In this document: positions 45,608 to 53,865 of the stretch, one piece after another
Position numbering within the stretch: position 1 is the stretch's first letter
Layout: each line of letters begins with the position of its first letter
Assembly: GCF_030345795.1 (NCBI RefSeq)
Contig: NZ_JAUALB010000001.1
Span: 1,855,001-1,919,000, forward strand
Length of the DNA: 64,000 nt
Direction of reading: 5' to 3'
From: Micromonospora sp. WMMA1363
GTDB lineage: Bacteria > Actinomycetota > Actinomycetes > Mycobacteriales > Micromonosporaceae
Notes under the pieces: generated by a model
The model's database searches: none
Told to the model about the DNA's origin: nothing
The model's input: the letters and a program-made list of their open reading frames with translations, nothing else
Translations under genes and position numbers: made by a program

Positions 45608-45781
45608 ATGCTCGACATGCGAAAGCTGATCGCCCACGGCGGCCTGGCCGGCAGCGTTGCGCTGCCGGCCGAGGAGCGGTTACGCGGGAACCACCGGGCC
45701 GGGGACGCGGCGATGCCGCTCCGCGACGCGGAGCCGCACAGCACTTCGAAAACGGCATCTACGCCGTCGGCTAACCGTTAG
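45608..45781 (+). CDS. Possible small or truncated protein
   Basis: ATG 45608 preceded by GGGAGACC opens a 57-codon frame (MLDMRKLIAHGGLAGSVALP ...) with fair G/C third-position bias for about 45 codons. It ends 30-150 bases before the IS1380-type element, so it could be the start of a gene cut by that insertion. I do not recognise it and it may be chance. Confidence 0.2.
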   Translation: MLDMRKLIAHGGLAGSVALPAEERLRGNHRAGDAAMPLRDAEPHSTSKTASTPSANR

Positions 45782-45929
45782 CCTCAGTCTTTCGCTAACT
45801 GTTGATCAAGGCCCTGTTTGCATTTGTTGATCTTCATTTGGTGATCGATCGGGGTATGGGCACGGCGAGGACCCGACGCGGTGGCCGGGTTCCTCCATGG
45901 GGGTACTCGTCGGGGCGTGGGGTTGGGGT

Positions 45930-47348
45930 TCAGGTGACGGGCTGGGGCAGCACGGCCAGCCGGTCGAACGCGGTGACGAGCTGGTCGGCCCAGGGCCAGC
46001 CTTCGGCGATGCGCAGCTTCGTGCGGCGGGCCGAGCGGGTGATGCGGGCGGCGACGTGCAGCAGTCGGTAGCGCAGTGTCTTGGGTTCGGCGGTGGCGAG
46101 GTCGCCGTCGAGCAGCAGGTGTTGGGTCCAGGCAAGCAGGTCGATGGCGCACAAGGCGAGTTCCAGCCAGGCGGCGTTGATGGCGAACACCCGGGATGGG
46201 AAGCGGCCGAACCCGGTGTCCTTGCCCGTGCGGATGCGGTCCTCGACGCGGGCGTGAGCGCGGTGGCGGGCCTCCAGATGCTGGATGGATCCGTTGCCGG
46301 GGCCGGTGTCGGTGGCCATCACCTGGTGGCGGAAGCCTTCGATGGTGTCGAACAGCGACAGTTGTGCGCCGGGGTGCGGGCGTTCCCGGCGCACGATGAA
46401 CCGGGTGCCGTCGGGGTAGTTGGCCCGCAGGTCGGCCGGTAGTAGGCCGGTGATCTCGCATACCTGGGCGCCGTCGCGTGGCTGGCCGTCGGCGTTCAGG
46501 GCCGGTACCCACTGCTCGGGGTGCCCCGCAGCCTGCTTGATCGCGTCGCGGATCGCCTCCCCGATGGCCACCCCGACGGAGAAGAACGTGTTCATACCGT
46601 GCTCACGCAACGACCGGATATGGCGCAGGAACCCGTACGTGCAGCCGGCCGAATCCGAGCGGACGAGGATGTCGGTGCCGTACCGGTGGACGTCGGGGAT
46701 CTGCGCCAGGGCGTCGTCGAGAACGCTGATGTGATCGGCGGTGGTGTTCGACCCCGCCCGCCCGGCGCGCAGCAGCCCGGACAACGCCTCCCGGGTGTTG
46801 TCCAGGAAGCAGAACAACGGGTGATATCCGAAGGTCTTCTTCCACGTCTTGGACGCCTGCTCCTTCTCCGAGTGGCAGATCACGATCGAGGCGTCCAGAT
46901 CCAGCACCAGCCCAGACACCGGCGCACCAGCCGCCATCGACACCGGCAGCCCGTCGCGGGTCTCGGCCGACTGCGCCCACGCCAACTCCCGCGCGGCAGC
47001 GCGGGCCATCCGCAGCCTGGCCAGAACAGCATCATCCACACCAGACAGCACCCGCCACGCGGTAGGATCCGAGGCGACCGCGCCGAACAGCCCCGCTTGG
47101 TCCCGCAGCACCGCCAGATCGCTGATCGCCTCACCACCGTCGGCGATCATCACCGCGAGGTCCACGGCGACCCGACCCGGGTCATGCCCGCCCTGCCGCT
47201 GCCGCAGCCTGGCCAGGGCCTCGCTGAACCCGCCGGTCAACCCGGTTACGTCCGCGATGTCGGCCAGCAAACGGGCACCCGCGTGGCCGACCACGCCACG
47301 TCCATCGCTACTGACGATGATCTTCGGTCGTGTTCCGGTACTCTTCAC
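45930..47348 (-). CDS. IS1380-family transposase
   Basis: A 472-residue DDE transposase of the IS1380 type: DIADVTGLTGGFSEALARL, ISDLAVLRDQAGLFGAVASD, LDLDASIVICHSEKEQASKT with the first Asp, VRSDSAGCTYGFL with the second, and near the C-terminus FAINAAWLELALCAIDLLAW. GTG 47348 is the likely start. It is intact. GGCCCT (45810) and AGGGCC (47458) lie near the expected ends but longer inverted repeats are not clear. The element separates the A-T operon from the methyltransferase/radical SAM genes, within what was probably one divergent promoter region. Confidence 0.88.
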   Translation of the reverse strand: MKSTGTRPKIIVSSDGRGVVGHAGARLLADIADVTGLTGGFSEALARLRQRQGGHDPGRVAVDLAVMIADGGEAISDLAVLRDQAGLFGAVASDPTAWRVLSGVDDAVLARLRMARAAARELAWAQSAETRDGLPVSMAAGAPVSGLVLDLDASIVICHSEKEQASKTWKKTFGYHPLFCFLDNTREALSGLLRAGRAGSNTTADHISVLDDALAQIPDVHRYGTDILVRSDSAGCTYGFLRHIRSLREHGMNTFFSVGVAIGEAIRDAIKQAAGHPEQWVPALNADGQPRDGAQVCEITGLLPADLRANYPDGTRFIVRRERPHPGAQLSLFDTIEGFRHQVMATDTGPGNGSIQHLEARHRAHARVEDRIRTGKDTGFGRFPSRVFAINAAWLELALCAIDLLAWTQHLLLDGDLATAEPKTLRYRLLHVAARITRSARRTKLRIAEGWPWADQLVTAFDRLAVLPQPVT

Positions 47349-47643
47349 CTGACAGGTGCCTTCCCTCGGGATAGATGAGACCCTCAGCAAGTCCTATCTT
47401 CCCAGGTCAGAAGGCACCTTTCCTTTCATGATCCACGATGTGGACCGCCCTTAACGAAGGGCCCAGGTTAGGCGGCGGGGATCGCGCGTCTCCGTAGCGC
47501 ATTGTCGAAGACGCCGTCAGCGCATTCGTCATGGACAGTTGGTGCACCGGGGAAGCTCCGTGCGACTCATTGCACCGCGGTCCGGCGCAGTAGCTCGCGT
47601 TCGGAGAGAACCTGTTCTCACTCGCTTCGGAAGGGGCACGCGC

Positions 47644-49188
47644 ATGACCGATTTCGACGTGGACCGCCCGCCGGCCACGCTATTGCGCTCGTTCGAGAAC
47701 GCACCGGCGCACCGGCTCGAGGCGGCCTATCAGCACCTGGTCGCCGCGCTGTGGCGGGATGGGCAGGCGACTGACGCTGCGATCGGCGCCGTTCCGCTGC
47801 TGCTGACTGCGATGTGGCGCGCCGAGGAGCGCCGAAAGGGTGACCTCGCCGTGGTGCTGGGCCTACTCGTGGAAACAGAGTACCCGAACACGGATGGTCC
47901 GATCGCTACTGTGGTCCGATCCCACCTCGACCGTCTGCTCGATCTGTGGCGGCTGGCTGAACACGAAAACGGCTTGTGGCAAGCGCTGCTGTACCTGCTG
48001 TCACACTTTCCCACCGAGCGTTCCCGGATCCTCGACGCAGCCCGGGAGGTGGGCGCCGGCGCCGACGATCTGTCCCGACTGGACCGGTCGCTGCGTACCT
48101 TCGACCCCGGCGACCCGGCGCCCACCATAGGGCGGGTGTTCCCACACCCCACGGCGTGGGACATGGACGAGGCAGAACTGGAGTTCGACCGGGACTGGGT
48201 CAGGTCGCTGACTCCCGAGCAGGTCGCCGATCAGTGGCACAACGATTCGCACACGATCTTCGGTTTCACCGGGGCCAAGGCGTACTGGGCGGTTCGCAAC
48301 GGACGACCGGTCCCCGCCGTGCCGGACTCGCTCGCGCCCCGGCATCCCCAACCGAAAGACGCAGAGGTCGGGCTGTGGCAACGGCACGCGGCTGCCTTTC
48401 GCTGCCCACTGTGTCACAGTGGGCTCACATTCGAGGCGAACCAGGCGTTGTGTGCGTCCTGTGCCGCGCGGTTCCCGATCAGGCGAGGCATGATCGACCT
48501 CACGGAAACCGGCCATCAGTCGGGCGAGATCCGCGACGAGGGACTGCTGTTCCAGCTATCGAAGATCTCCACGATGGGCCACTTCGTGGAGGCGCATGCT
48601 CGACCCAACTTCAAGCGGTTGTGCGGATTCGCCTGGGACGGTCCGGTCAACTCCGGCGTGGAGGCAAAGTACATCGCCGATCTGGTTCGTCCGGTCGACG
48701 GGCCGGTGCTCGACGTCGCCGCCGGTCCCGGGGGCTGGACCATCGCGCTCGCCGAGGCCGTCGGTTCCGATCGCGTGATCGCCCTGGACCTCATGCCGGT
48801 GATGCTCGCCGCGCTCCGCGACCGGCTGCCGTCGGTACCGGCCGTCGTGGCCAGCGCCGCCACGCTGCCGTTCGGGACAGGAACGCTCGGCGCCGCCATG
48901 TGCTGGAATGGCCCGCACGCCTTCTTCGACGATACCGAGGCCGCGATCAGGGAAATCGGCCGGTGTGTGCGCCAGGGTGGCACGTTCACGACGTACACCT
49001 TCCGGGACGCCACCGATCCGGTATATCGGCACTTCGTTCACTCGCACCACTTCCCGCAGCACGAGCACGGGCTGCGCATGTACGACATCGATATCTTCAG
49101 GAATTGGCTGGACCAGGCAGGGTTCACCGTCCGGGAACAATTCGAAGTCGGCCTCGCGGTGTTCATCACCGCCGAGAAGACACACTGA
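47644..49188 (+). CDS. SAM methyltransferase with N-terminal helical domain and zinc ribbon
   Basis: A 514-residue protein. Residues 1-240 are helical with no clear family. A four-Cys ribbon (CPLC at 254-257, CASC at 270-273) followed by ARFPIRRGMIDL resembles the Trm112-like ribbon preceding some methyltransferases. Residues about 300-510 are a class I methyltransferase (VLDVAAGPGGWTIALAEAVG, ALDLMPVMLAALRDRLP). ATG 47644 follows AAGGGG. A gap of 27 bases to the radical SAM gene puts both in one operon. It may methylate O, N or C, possibly after the radical SAM step; the N-terminal domain is unusual. Confidence 0.75.
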   Translation: MTDFDVDRPPATLLRSFENAPAHRLEAAYQHLVAALWRDGQATDAAIGAVPLLLTAMWRAEERRKGDLAVVLGLLVETEYPNTDGPIATVVRSHLDRLLDLWRLAEHENGLWQALLYLLSHFPTERSRILDAAREVGAGADDLSRLDRSLRTFDPGDPAPTIGRVFPHPTAWDMDEAELEFDRDWVRSLTPEQVADQWHNDSHTIFGFTGAKAYWAVRNGRPVPAVPDSLAPRHPQPKDAEVGLWQRHAAAFRCPLCHSGLTFEANQALCASCAARFPIRRGMIDLTETGHQSGEIRDEGLLFQLSKISTMGHFVEAHARPNFKRLCGFAWDGPVNSGVEAKYIADLVRPVDGPVLDVAAGPGGWTIALAEAVGSDRVIALDLMPVMLAALRDRLPSVPAVVASAATLPFGTGTLGAAMCWNGPHAFFDDTEAAIREIGRCVRQGGTFTTYTFRDATDPVYRHFVHSHHFPQHEHGLRMYDIDIFRNWLDQAGFTVREQFEVGLAVFITAEKTH

Positions 49189-49215
49189 GAAGCCCCTGGA
49201 AGGGGTGGGTTCGTC

Positions 49216-51105
49216 ATGCTCAAAGTCCGGTTGGTCCAGCAAGGAGCCTGGGACATGCCGGTCGACTCGATGCCACTCGCGGTTGGATATCTGAAGGCGG
49301 TGGTCGACGAGACACCGCATTTCGCTGGCGAAGTCAGTGCGGACATCTGCAACTTCCGGGGTGGCCAGCGCCTGCAGGAGATGACCAAGGCACTGTTCTC
49401 GGGCGCAATCCCCGACGTCTTGGCCTTCTCGGTGCTGGGCTGGAACTACCGCAATTTTGGCGTACTGTCTGAGACGTTCAAACAGGTCAACCCGAACGGC
49501 CTGGTGGTATTCGGCGGCAACCACGTCGCCTATCAGGGCGAACGGGTGTTCCGGGAGTTTCCGTGGGTCGACGTCGTCGTCAACGGTGAGGGCGAGCACA
49601 CTTTCCGCGAGCTGCTGACCTACCTGCTGGAGCGGCCGGACGGGTCGGACGTCTTCGACCCGGTGAAGGTAACCGGACTGTCGTTCCGACGCACGGACGG
49701 CACAGTGCACAGCACCGCCGATCGCGACCGTATTGCTGACCTGGACGTGATCCCGTCGCCGTTCCTCAGCGGCGCGATCCCGATGGCGGACGCAGCTGGG
49801 AACTTTCGCTACGACGTCGCACTCATCGAAACCAACCGAGGCTGCCCCTACAAGTGTGCCTTCTGCTACTGGGGTGGCGCGGTCGGACAGAAGATGCGTT
49901 CGTTCTCGATCGAACGGCTCACCGCCGAGCTGGACATTTTCGGCTACTACCAGGCACCCTCGCTGGTGCTCTGCGACTCCAACTTCGGGCTGTTGGAGGC
50001 CGACGAGGAGTTCGTCGAGATACTGATCAAAACGAAGGAGAAGTACGGGTATCCCGGAGACCTGATCACAAGCTGGGCCAAGAACAAGTCCCAACGCTTC
50101 TACAACATCGTGCGCCAACTGAAGCAGCACGACATGCACAGTCTGTTCACGCTGGCGCTGCAGACCCTCGACGACGCCGCGCTGACCGAGATGTTGCGCA
50201 AGAACATGAAGGTGAATCAGTGGGAAAGTCTCGTGGAGTGGCTCGCCGAGGAAGGGTTGGAATGCTACGGCGAGCTCATCTGGGGCGCCCCCGGTGAGAC
50301 GGTCGAGTCGTTTCTCGAAGGCTACGACCGGCTGGCGCGGATGGTCTCCCGTATCGCGGTTTATCCCATGCTGCTTCTGCCCAACACGTCCTACGTGCAG
50401 AACCGAGAGCTGCACGGTTTCATCACCATCCGGGGGGAGGACGACGACTTCGAATACGTCCTGGCCAACCGCTCCTCCACGCTGGAGGAGAACCTGCAGA
50501 TGCAACGGTTCGTCTTCTGGGCCCGCGTGCTCGGCGAGCAACAATACCTGCGCCATGTCTGGCGCCCACTGCTCGACCTGGCAAACATGAGCCAATCAAA
50601 AATAATAATGGGCTTCAAAGCATTTTTCGACACCTCGACCGATCCCGCCGCGGTGACGCTACGTGACCGCATCCCTGTGTTGGCCGAATCGCCAGCGATC
50701 GCGGAAGCGTTGCGCAGCCTGCACAGCAGCCCCGAATTGCAGGCGTTGGTGCAACAATGGTGGACACACGAGATCGTCCCAGCGGTCCCGCCGCAGTGGC
50801 AGCCCTTCATCGCCTCCGTCTTCGATTACGAGCGCTGGTCGCGGCAGGTATACGTGGCGCCAGGCGGTGACCTGCCCGCCGGTTGGCACGAGGTGGACCT
50901 CGACGGCGCGCCGTGCTATCGGAGCGACCCGGTGACCTTCGAGTTCGACGTCCCGGCCGCGCTGGCGAATTGGCCTGAGACCTGCGTGTCTGGCCCGAAG
51001 CAGGAGCCGGTGTCCTACGTCTTCCAGGCCCGGCCGGGCTACTACAAGAATCTCGACAACCACGAAGCCGCCGCGACCTACCTCGCGACACATCACCGGC
51101 TGTAA
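49216..51105 (+). CDS. Cobalamin-dependent radical SAM enzyme (class B type)
   Basis: A 629-residue enzyme. Residues about 5-140 form a B12-binding Rossmann domain (VLAFSVLGWNYRNFG, VVFGGNHVAYQGERVF, VVVNGEGEHTFREL). The radical SAM core has C210-x3-C214-x2-C217 in NRGCPYKCAFCYWGG, and a long C-terminal extension of about 200 residues follows. The layout resembles KedN5/PhpK-like methylases, which methylate unactivated carbon or phosphorus, but rearranging members also exist. ATG 49216 follows AAGGGGTGG. Together with two methyltransferases it suggests a multiply methylated product. Confidence 0.87.
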   Translation: MLKVRLVQQGAWDMPVDSMPLAVGYLKAVVDETPHFAGEVSADICNFRGGQRLQEMTKALFSGAIPDVLAFSVLGWNYRNFGVLSETFKQVNPNGLVVFGGNHVAYQGERVFREFPWVDVVVNGEGEHTFRELLTYLLERPDGSDVFDPVKVTGLSFRRTDGTVHSTADRDRIADLDVIPSPFLSGAIPMADAAGNFRYDVALIETNRGCPYKCAFCYWGGAVGQKMRSFSIERLTAELDIFGYYQAPSLVLCDSNFGLLEADEEFVEILIKTKEKYGYPGDLITSWAKNKSQRFYNIVRQLKQHDMHSLFTLALQTLDDAALTEMLRKNMKVNQWESLVEWLAEEGLECYGELIWGAPGETVESFLEGYDRLARMVSRIAVYPMLLLPNTSYVQNRELHGFITIRGEDDDFEYVLANRSSTLEENLQMQRFVFWARVLGEQQYLRHVWRPLLDLANMSQSKIIMGFKAFFDTSTDPAAVTLRDRIPVLAESPAIAEALRSLHSSPELQALVQQWWTHEIVPAVPPQWQPFIASVFDYERWSRQVYVAPGGDLPAGWHEVDLDGAPCYRSDPVTFEFDVPAALANWPETCVSGPKQEPVSYVFQARPGYYKNLDNHEAAATYLATHHRL

Positions 51106-51109
51106 GCGA

Positions 51110-51147
51110 GAGGCCGCCCACCCGGATCGTCCCGGGTGGGCGGCCTC
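51110..51147. terminator. Bidirectional terminator hairpin
   Basis: Perfect 16-base arms 51110-51125 and 51132-51147 with a 6-base loop, between convergent stops at 51105 and 51165. Confidence 0.85.
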
Positions 51148-51164
51148 GTCGTTGGTAGCACCAG

Positions 51165-51989
51165 TCAGGATGCCATTGGCCGGTCAGCGACGACAACAAC
51201 GTAGCGCACGTCGATTGAGGTCATCATCATATCGAGAATGTCACCAGCATCGCGGCCACGCTCGGCGACCAGCACGTCGTAGTGCTGGCGCGCCGCCTCG
51301 GCCATCCGCTCGTTGGTCTTGCGGGTGTGCGGGGTGATATCGGACAGCTCGACGAGACGCAGGCCCGCGTCGGCGATCATCTTGTGGTAGTCATCAACGG
51401 TGGGGACCTGCACGAGCGCCATGCTCTCCAGCATCGCCCTGCGCTCCTCCGGGGTTTCCCGGGCCGGGCCTTCCGGCATGGCAAGATCGGCGACGAGGAC
51501 CCGCCCGCCGGGTCTGACAACCCGGGCCATTTCCGCGATCATCCGCGCCCGGTCCATGTGGATGCCGGACTCGATCTCCCATGCCGCGTCGAAGGCTCCA
51601 TCCTGGAAGGGCAGGTTCAGGCCGTCGCCGAGTTGGAACGTCGCCCGGTCAGCCAGGCCGAGCTCGGCCGCCCGCCGGTTGCCCTCCACCACCTGCTGTT
51701 CGGCGATGGTGACCCCAACGACCTCGGCACCGGTCACCTCCGCCAGACGTAACGCGGGCTCGCCGATGCCACAGCCGACGTCCAGCACCCGATTGCCGGG
51801 GCCCACCCGCAACGTCGCAGCGAGCACATCGTTGAGACGCTGTACGGCGTCGGCGTTGGATGCCTCGCTGTCCGACGAGTCCCAGTATCCGACGTGCCAG
51901 TTTCGGCCCCAAATGGTAGTCAGGATCAGATCCGCGACGTCGTAGAATCGCTCGACGCCCGCGACCGCGGGCACATTCTCCGTTGTCAT
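51165..51989 (-). CDS. Class I SAM-dependent methyltransferase (UbiE/EryG-like)
   Basis: A 274-residue methyltransferase: FYDVADLILTTIWGRNWHVG, then motif I VLDVGCGIGEPALRLAE, AEQQVVEGNRRAAELGLADR, DAAWEIESGIHMD and VLVADLAMPEGPA. The N-terminal pattern with W-G-x-x-W-H-x-G-Y-W is typical of small-molecule O- or C-methyltransferases of antibiotic pathways. ATG 51989 follows GGGAGG. It is divergent from the second DHA2 pump. Confidence 0.88.
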   Translation of the reverse strand: MTTENVPAVAGVERFYDVADLILTTIWGRNWHVGYWDSSDSEASNADAVQRLNDVLAATLRVGPGNRVLDVGCGIGEPALRLAEVTGAEVVGVTIAEQQVVEGNRRAAELGLADRATFQLGDGLNLPFQDGAFDAAWEIESGIHMDRARMIAEMARVVRPGGRVLVADLAMPEGPARETPEERRAMLESMALVQVPTVDDYHKMIADAGLRLVELSDITPHTRKTNERMAEAARQHYDVLVAERGRDAGDILDMMMTSIDVRYVVVVADRPMAS

Positions 51990-52199
51990 CCTGCCTCCCA
52001 GGTGTCGTCGGCCCAGCAGGCTCATGATGCCAGCGGCACTGGGTGCCGGCCCACTCCGAAGATGCGCGATCGCCGCGACACGAACGGAGCGACTGTTACC
52101 CGGCAGTCGGTCGAGTCGCCAGTTGTCGAATTCCGGCCACACCGTTCGTCGTGTTGGTAGGGCATACACACTGAAGATCGACGAAGGGGATCGTACGAG

Positions 52200-53813
52200 A
52201 TGACGGACACCGCAACACCACCACGGGCCGGGCGCCGGGAGTGGGCCGGCCTCGCGGTCCTCTCCCTGGCGACCCTCATGATCACGTTTGACATGTTCGT
52301 GTTGCTGCTGGCACTGCCACACCTCAGCGCCGACCTTCGCCCTACGAGCGTCGAACAGCTGTGGATCCTCGACATCTACGGCTTCATGGTCGGTGGGTTC
52401 CTCATCACCATGGGCAGCCTGGGCGACCGGATCGGCCGCCGCAGGCTGCTATTGATCGGCGCGGCCTTCTTCGCCGTCGCCTCACTGGTGTCGGCCTGGT
52501 CGAGCAGTCCCGAAATGCTGATCGTGTCGAGGGCGGTGCTAGGCATCGCCGGCGCGACGCTCGCGCCGTCCACCCTGGCGCTGATCAGCAACATGTTCCC
52601 GAACCCCAGGCAGATGGGCACGGCGATCGGCATGTGGGCCGGGTCCTTCACGCTCGGTGCCATCCTCGGCCCGCTCGCCGGCGGCCTCGTGCTGCAGTAC
52701 TTCTGGTGGGGCTCGGTGTTCCTCCTCGGCGTGCCGGTGATGGTGCTGCTGCTGATCCTCGCTCCCATGCTCGTGCCGGAGTTCAAGGCGCCGGATGGGG
52801 GTCGACTCGACTTCGCCAGCGCCGGGCTGTCGCTGGCCGCGGTGCTCGCCTTCATCTATGGCTTGAAGGAAGTCTCGCGCAACGGCTTCGAGGTCGCGCC
52901 CGTCATCGTCGGGCTGCTCGGCATCACGCTGGGCGTCATGTTCGTACGTCGCCAGCGGTCGCTCGCCGACCCGCTGATGGACTTGACGATGTTCCGCAGC
53001 AAGTCGTTCAGCACGATGCTCGTCGGACTACTCCTCTACGGGATGGTCGGCGCCACGTCGATGCTGTACATAACCCAGTTCTTCCAGTCGGTGGCCGGCA
53101 TGACACCACTGGAGTCGGCACTGGCGCTCCTGCCCGGCATGGCGGCGGCGACGATCAGCGCTATGGTCTCGCCGATCCTCGGCCGCCGGTTCCGCCCGGC
53201 ATACCTGATCGGAATCGGGCTCCTCGGTGTGGTCGCCACGTTCGCCTGGTTCACCCAGATCAGCGCGGCGTCGAGTCCGGTGGAGCTCATCATCGGGTTC
53301 GCCGTGATCGGCGCGTGCGACGGACCGTTGCTGGCACTCGGTACCAATCTCGTCGTCGGTGCGGCACCGCCGGAGAAAGCCGGTTCTGCGGGGTCGCTCG
53401 TGCAGACCTCGAACGAGGCCGGTGCCGCCCTCGGCGTCGCGGTCTTGGGCAGTGTTGGTGCGGTGATCTACCGACAAGAACTGACCGGTGAGATACCGGC
53501 CGAGGTGCCGGCGACCGTGGCCCGAGCAGCGGAGGAGAACGCTGCCACCGCAGTCGCCGTAGCCGCCGACCTGCCGGCTGAGGTCGGCTCGGCGCTGGTG
53601 GCGGCCGCCCGACAGGCGTTCTCGGACGGCCTGAACGTGTTCTCCGGCGTCAGCGCAGTCGTGTTGGTGATCGCCGCGCTGTTCATCATGATCCAGCTAC
53701 GGCACGTACCCCCGATGGGGGACGAGGAGGGCTCCGACGGGAACACCGACGGCGGCTCGGCGCCGAGCGCCGAACGCCCGGCAGAACCGGTCGCCGGGTC
53801 ATCCCCCAGCTGA
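52200..53813 (+). CDS. DHA2-family multidrug efflux pump 2
   Basis: A 537-residue major facilitator with 14 membrane segments, highly similar to the pump at 29884-31458 over its first half (both have LWI-DIYGF, GGFLITMGSLGDRIGRRRLL, FLLGVP). The C-terminus is a charged tail rich in Gly, Ser and Pro. ATG 52200 follows GAAGGGG. It is a second likely exporter of the product, divergent from the methyltransferase. Confidence 0.9.
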   Translation: MTDTATPPRAGRREWAGLAVLSLATLMITFDMFVLLLALPHLSADLRPTSVEQLWILDIYGFMVGGFLITMGSLGDRIGRRRLLLIGAAFFAVASLVSAWSSSPEMLIVSRAVLGIAGATLAPSTLALISNMFPNPRQMGTAIGMWAGSFTLGAILGPLAGGLVLQYFWWGSVFLLGVPVMVLLLILAPMLVPEFKAPDGGRLDFASAGLSLAAVLAFIYGLKEVSRNGFEVAPVIVGLLGITLGVMFVRRQRSLADPLMDLTMFRSKSFSTMLVGLLLYGMVGATSMLYITQFFQSVAGMTPLESALALLPGMAAATISAMVSPILGRRFRPAYLIGIGLLGVVATFAWFTQISAASSPVELIIGFAVIGACDGPLLALGTNLVVGAAPPEKAGSAGSLVQTSNEAGAALGVAVLGSVGAVIYRQELTGEIPAEVPATVARAAEENAATAVAVAADLPAEVGSALVAAARQAFSDGLNVFSGVSAVVLVIAALFIMIQLRHVPPMGDEEGSDGNTDGGSAPSAERPAEPVAGSSPS

Positions 53814-53822
53814 CCGGTCCGT

Positions 53823-53857
53823 CCCGGGCTGCGCTGGGCCGTCCAGCGCAGCCCGGG
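53823..53857. terminator. Bidirectional terminator hairpin
   Basis: Perfect 15-base arms 53823-53837 and 53843-53857 (CCCGGGCTGCGCTGG) with a 5-base loop, between convergent stops at 53813 and 53866. Confidence 0.85.
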
Positions 53858-53865
53858 AGGTACGC

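Noticed and set aside
45810..47463. GGCCCT/AGGGCC as terminal inverted repeats of the IS1380 element
   Set aside because: Only six bases match and the flanks show no target duplication, so the true ends stay undefined.
48556..50595. Open frame of 679 codons on the minus strand
   Set aside because: Antisense to the methyltransferase and radical SAM genes, which have clear motifs; no family-like sequence on this strand.
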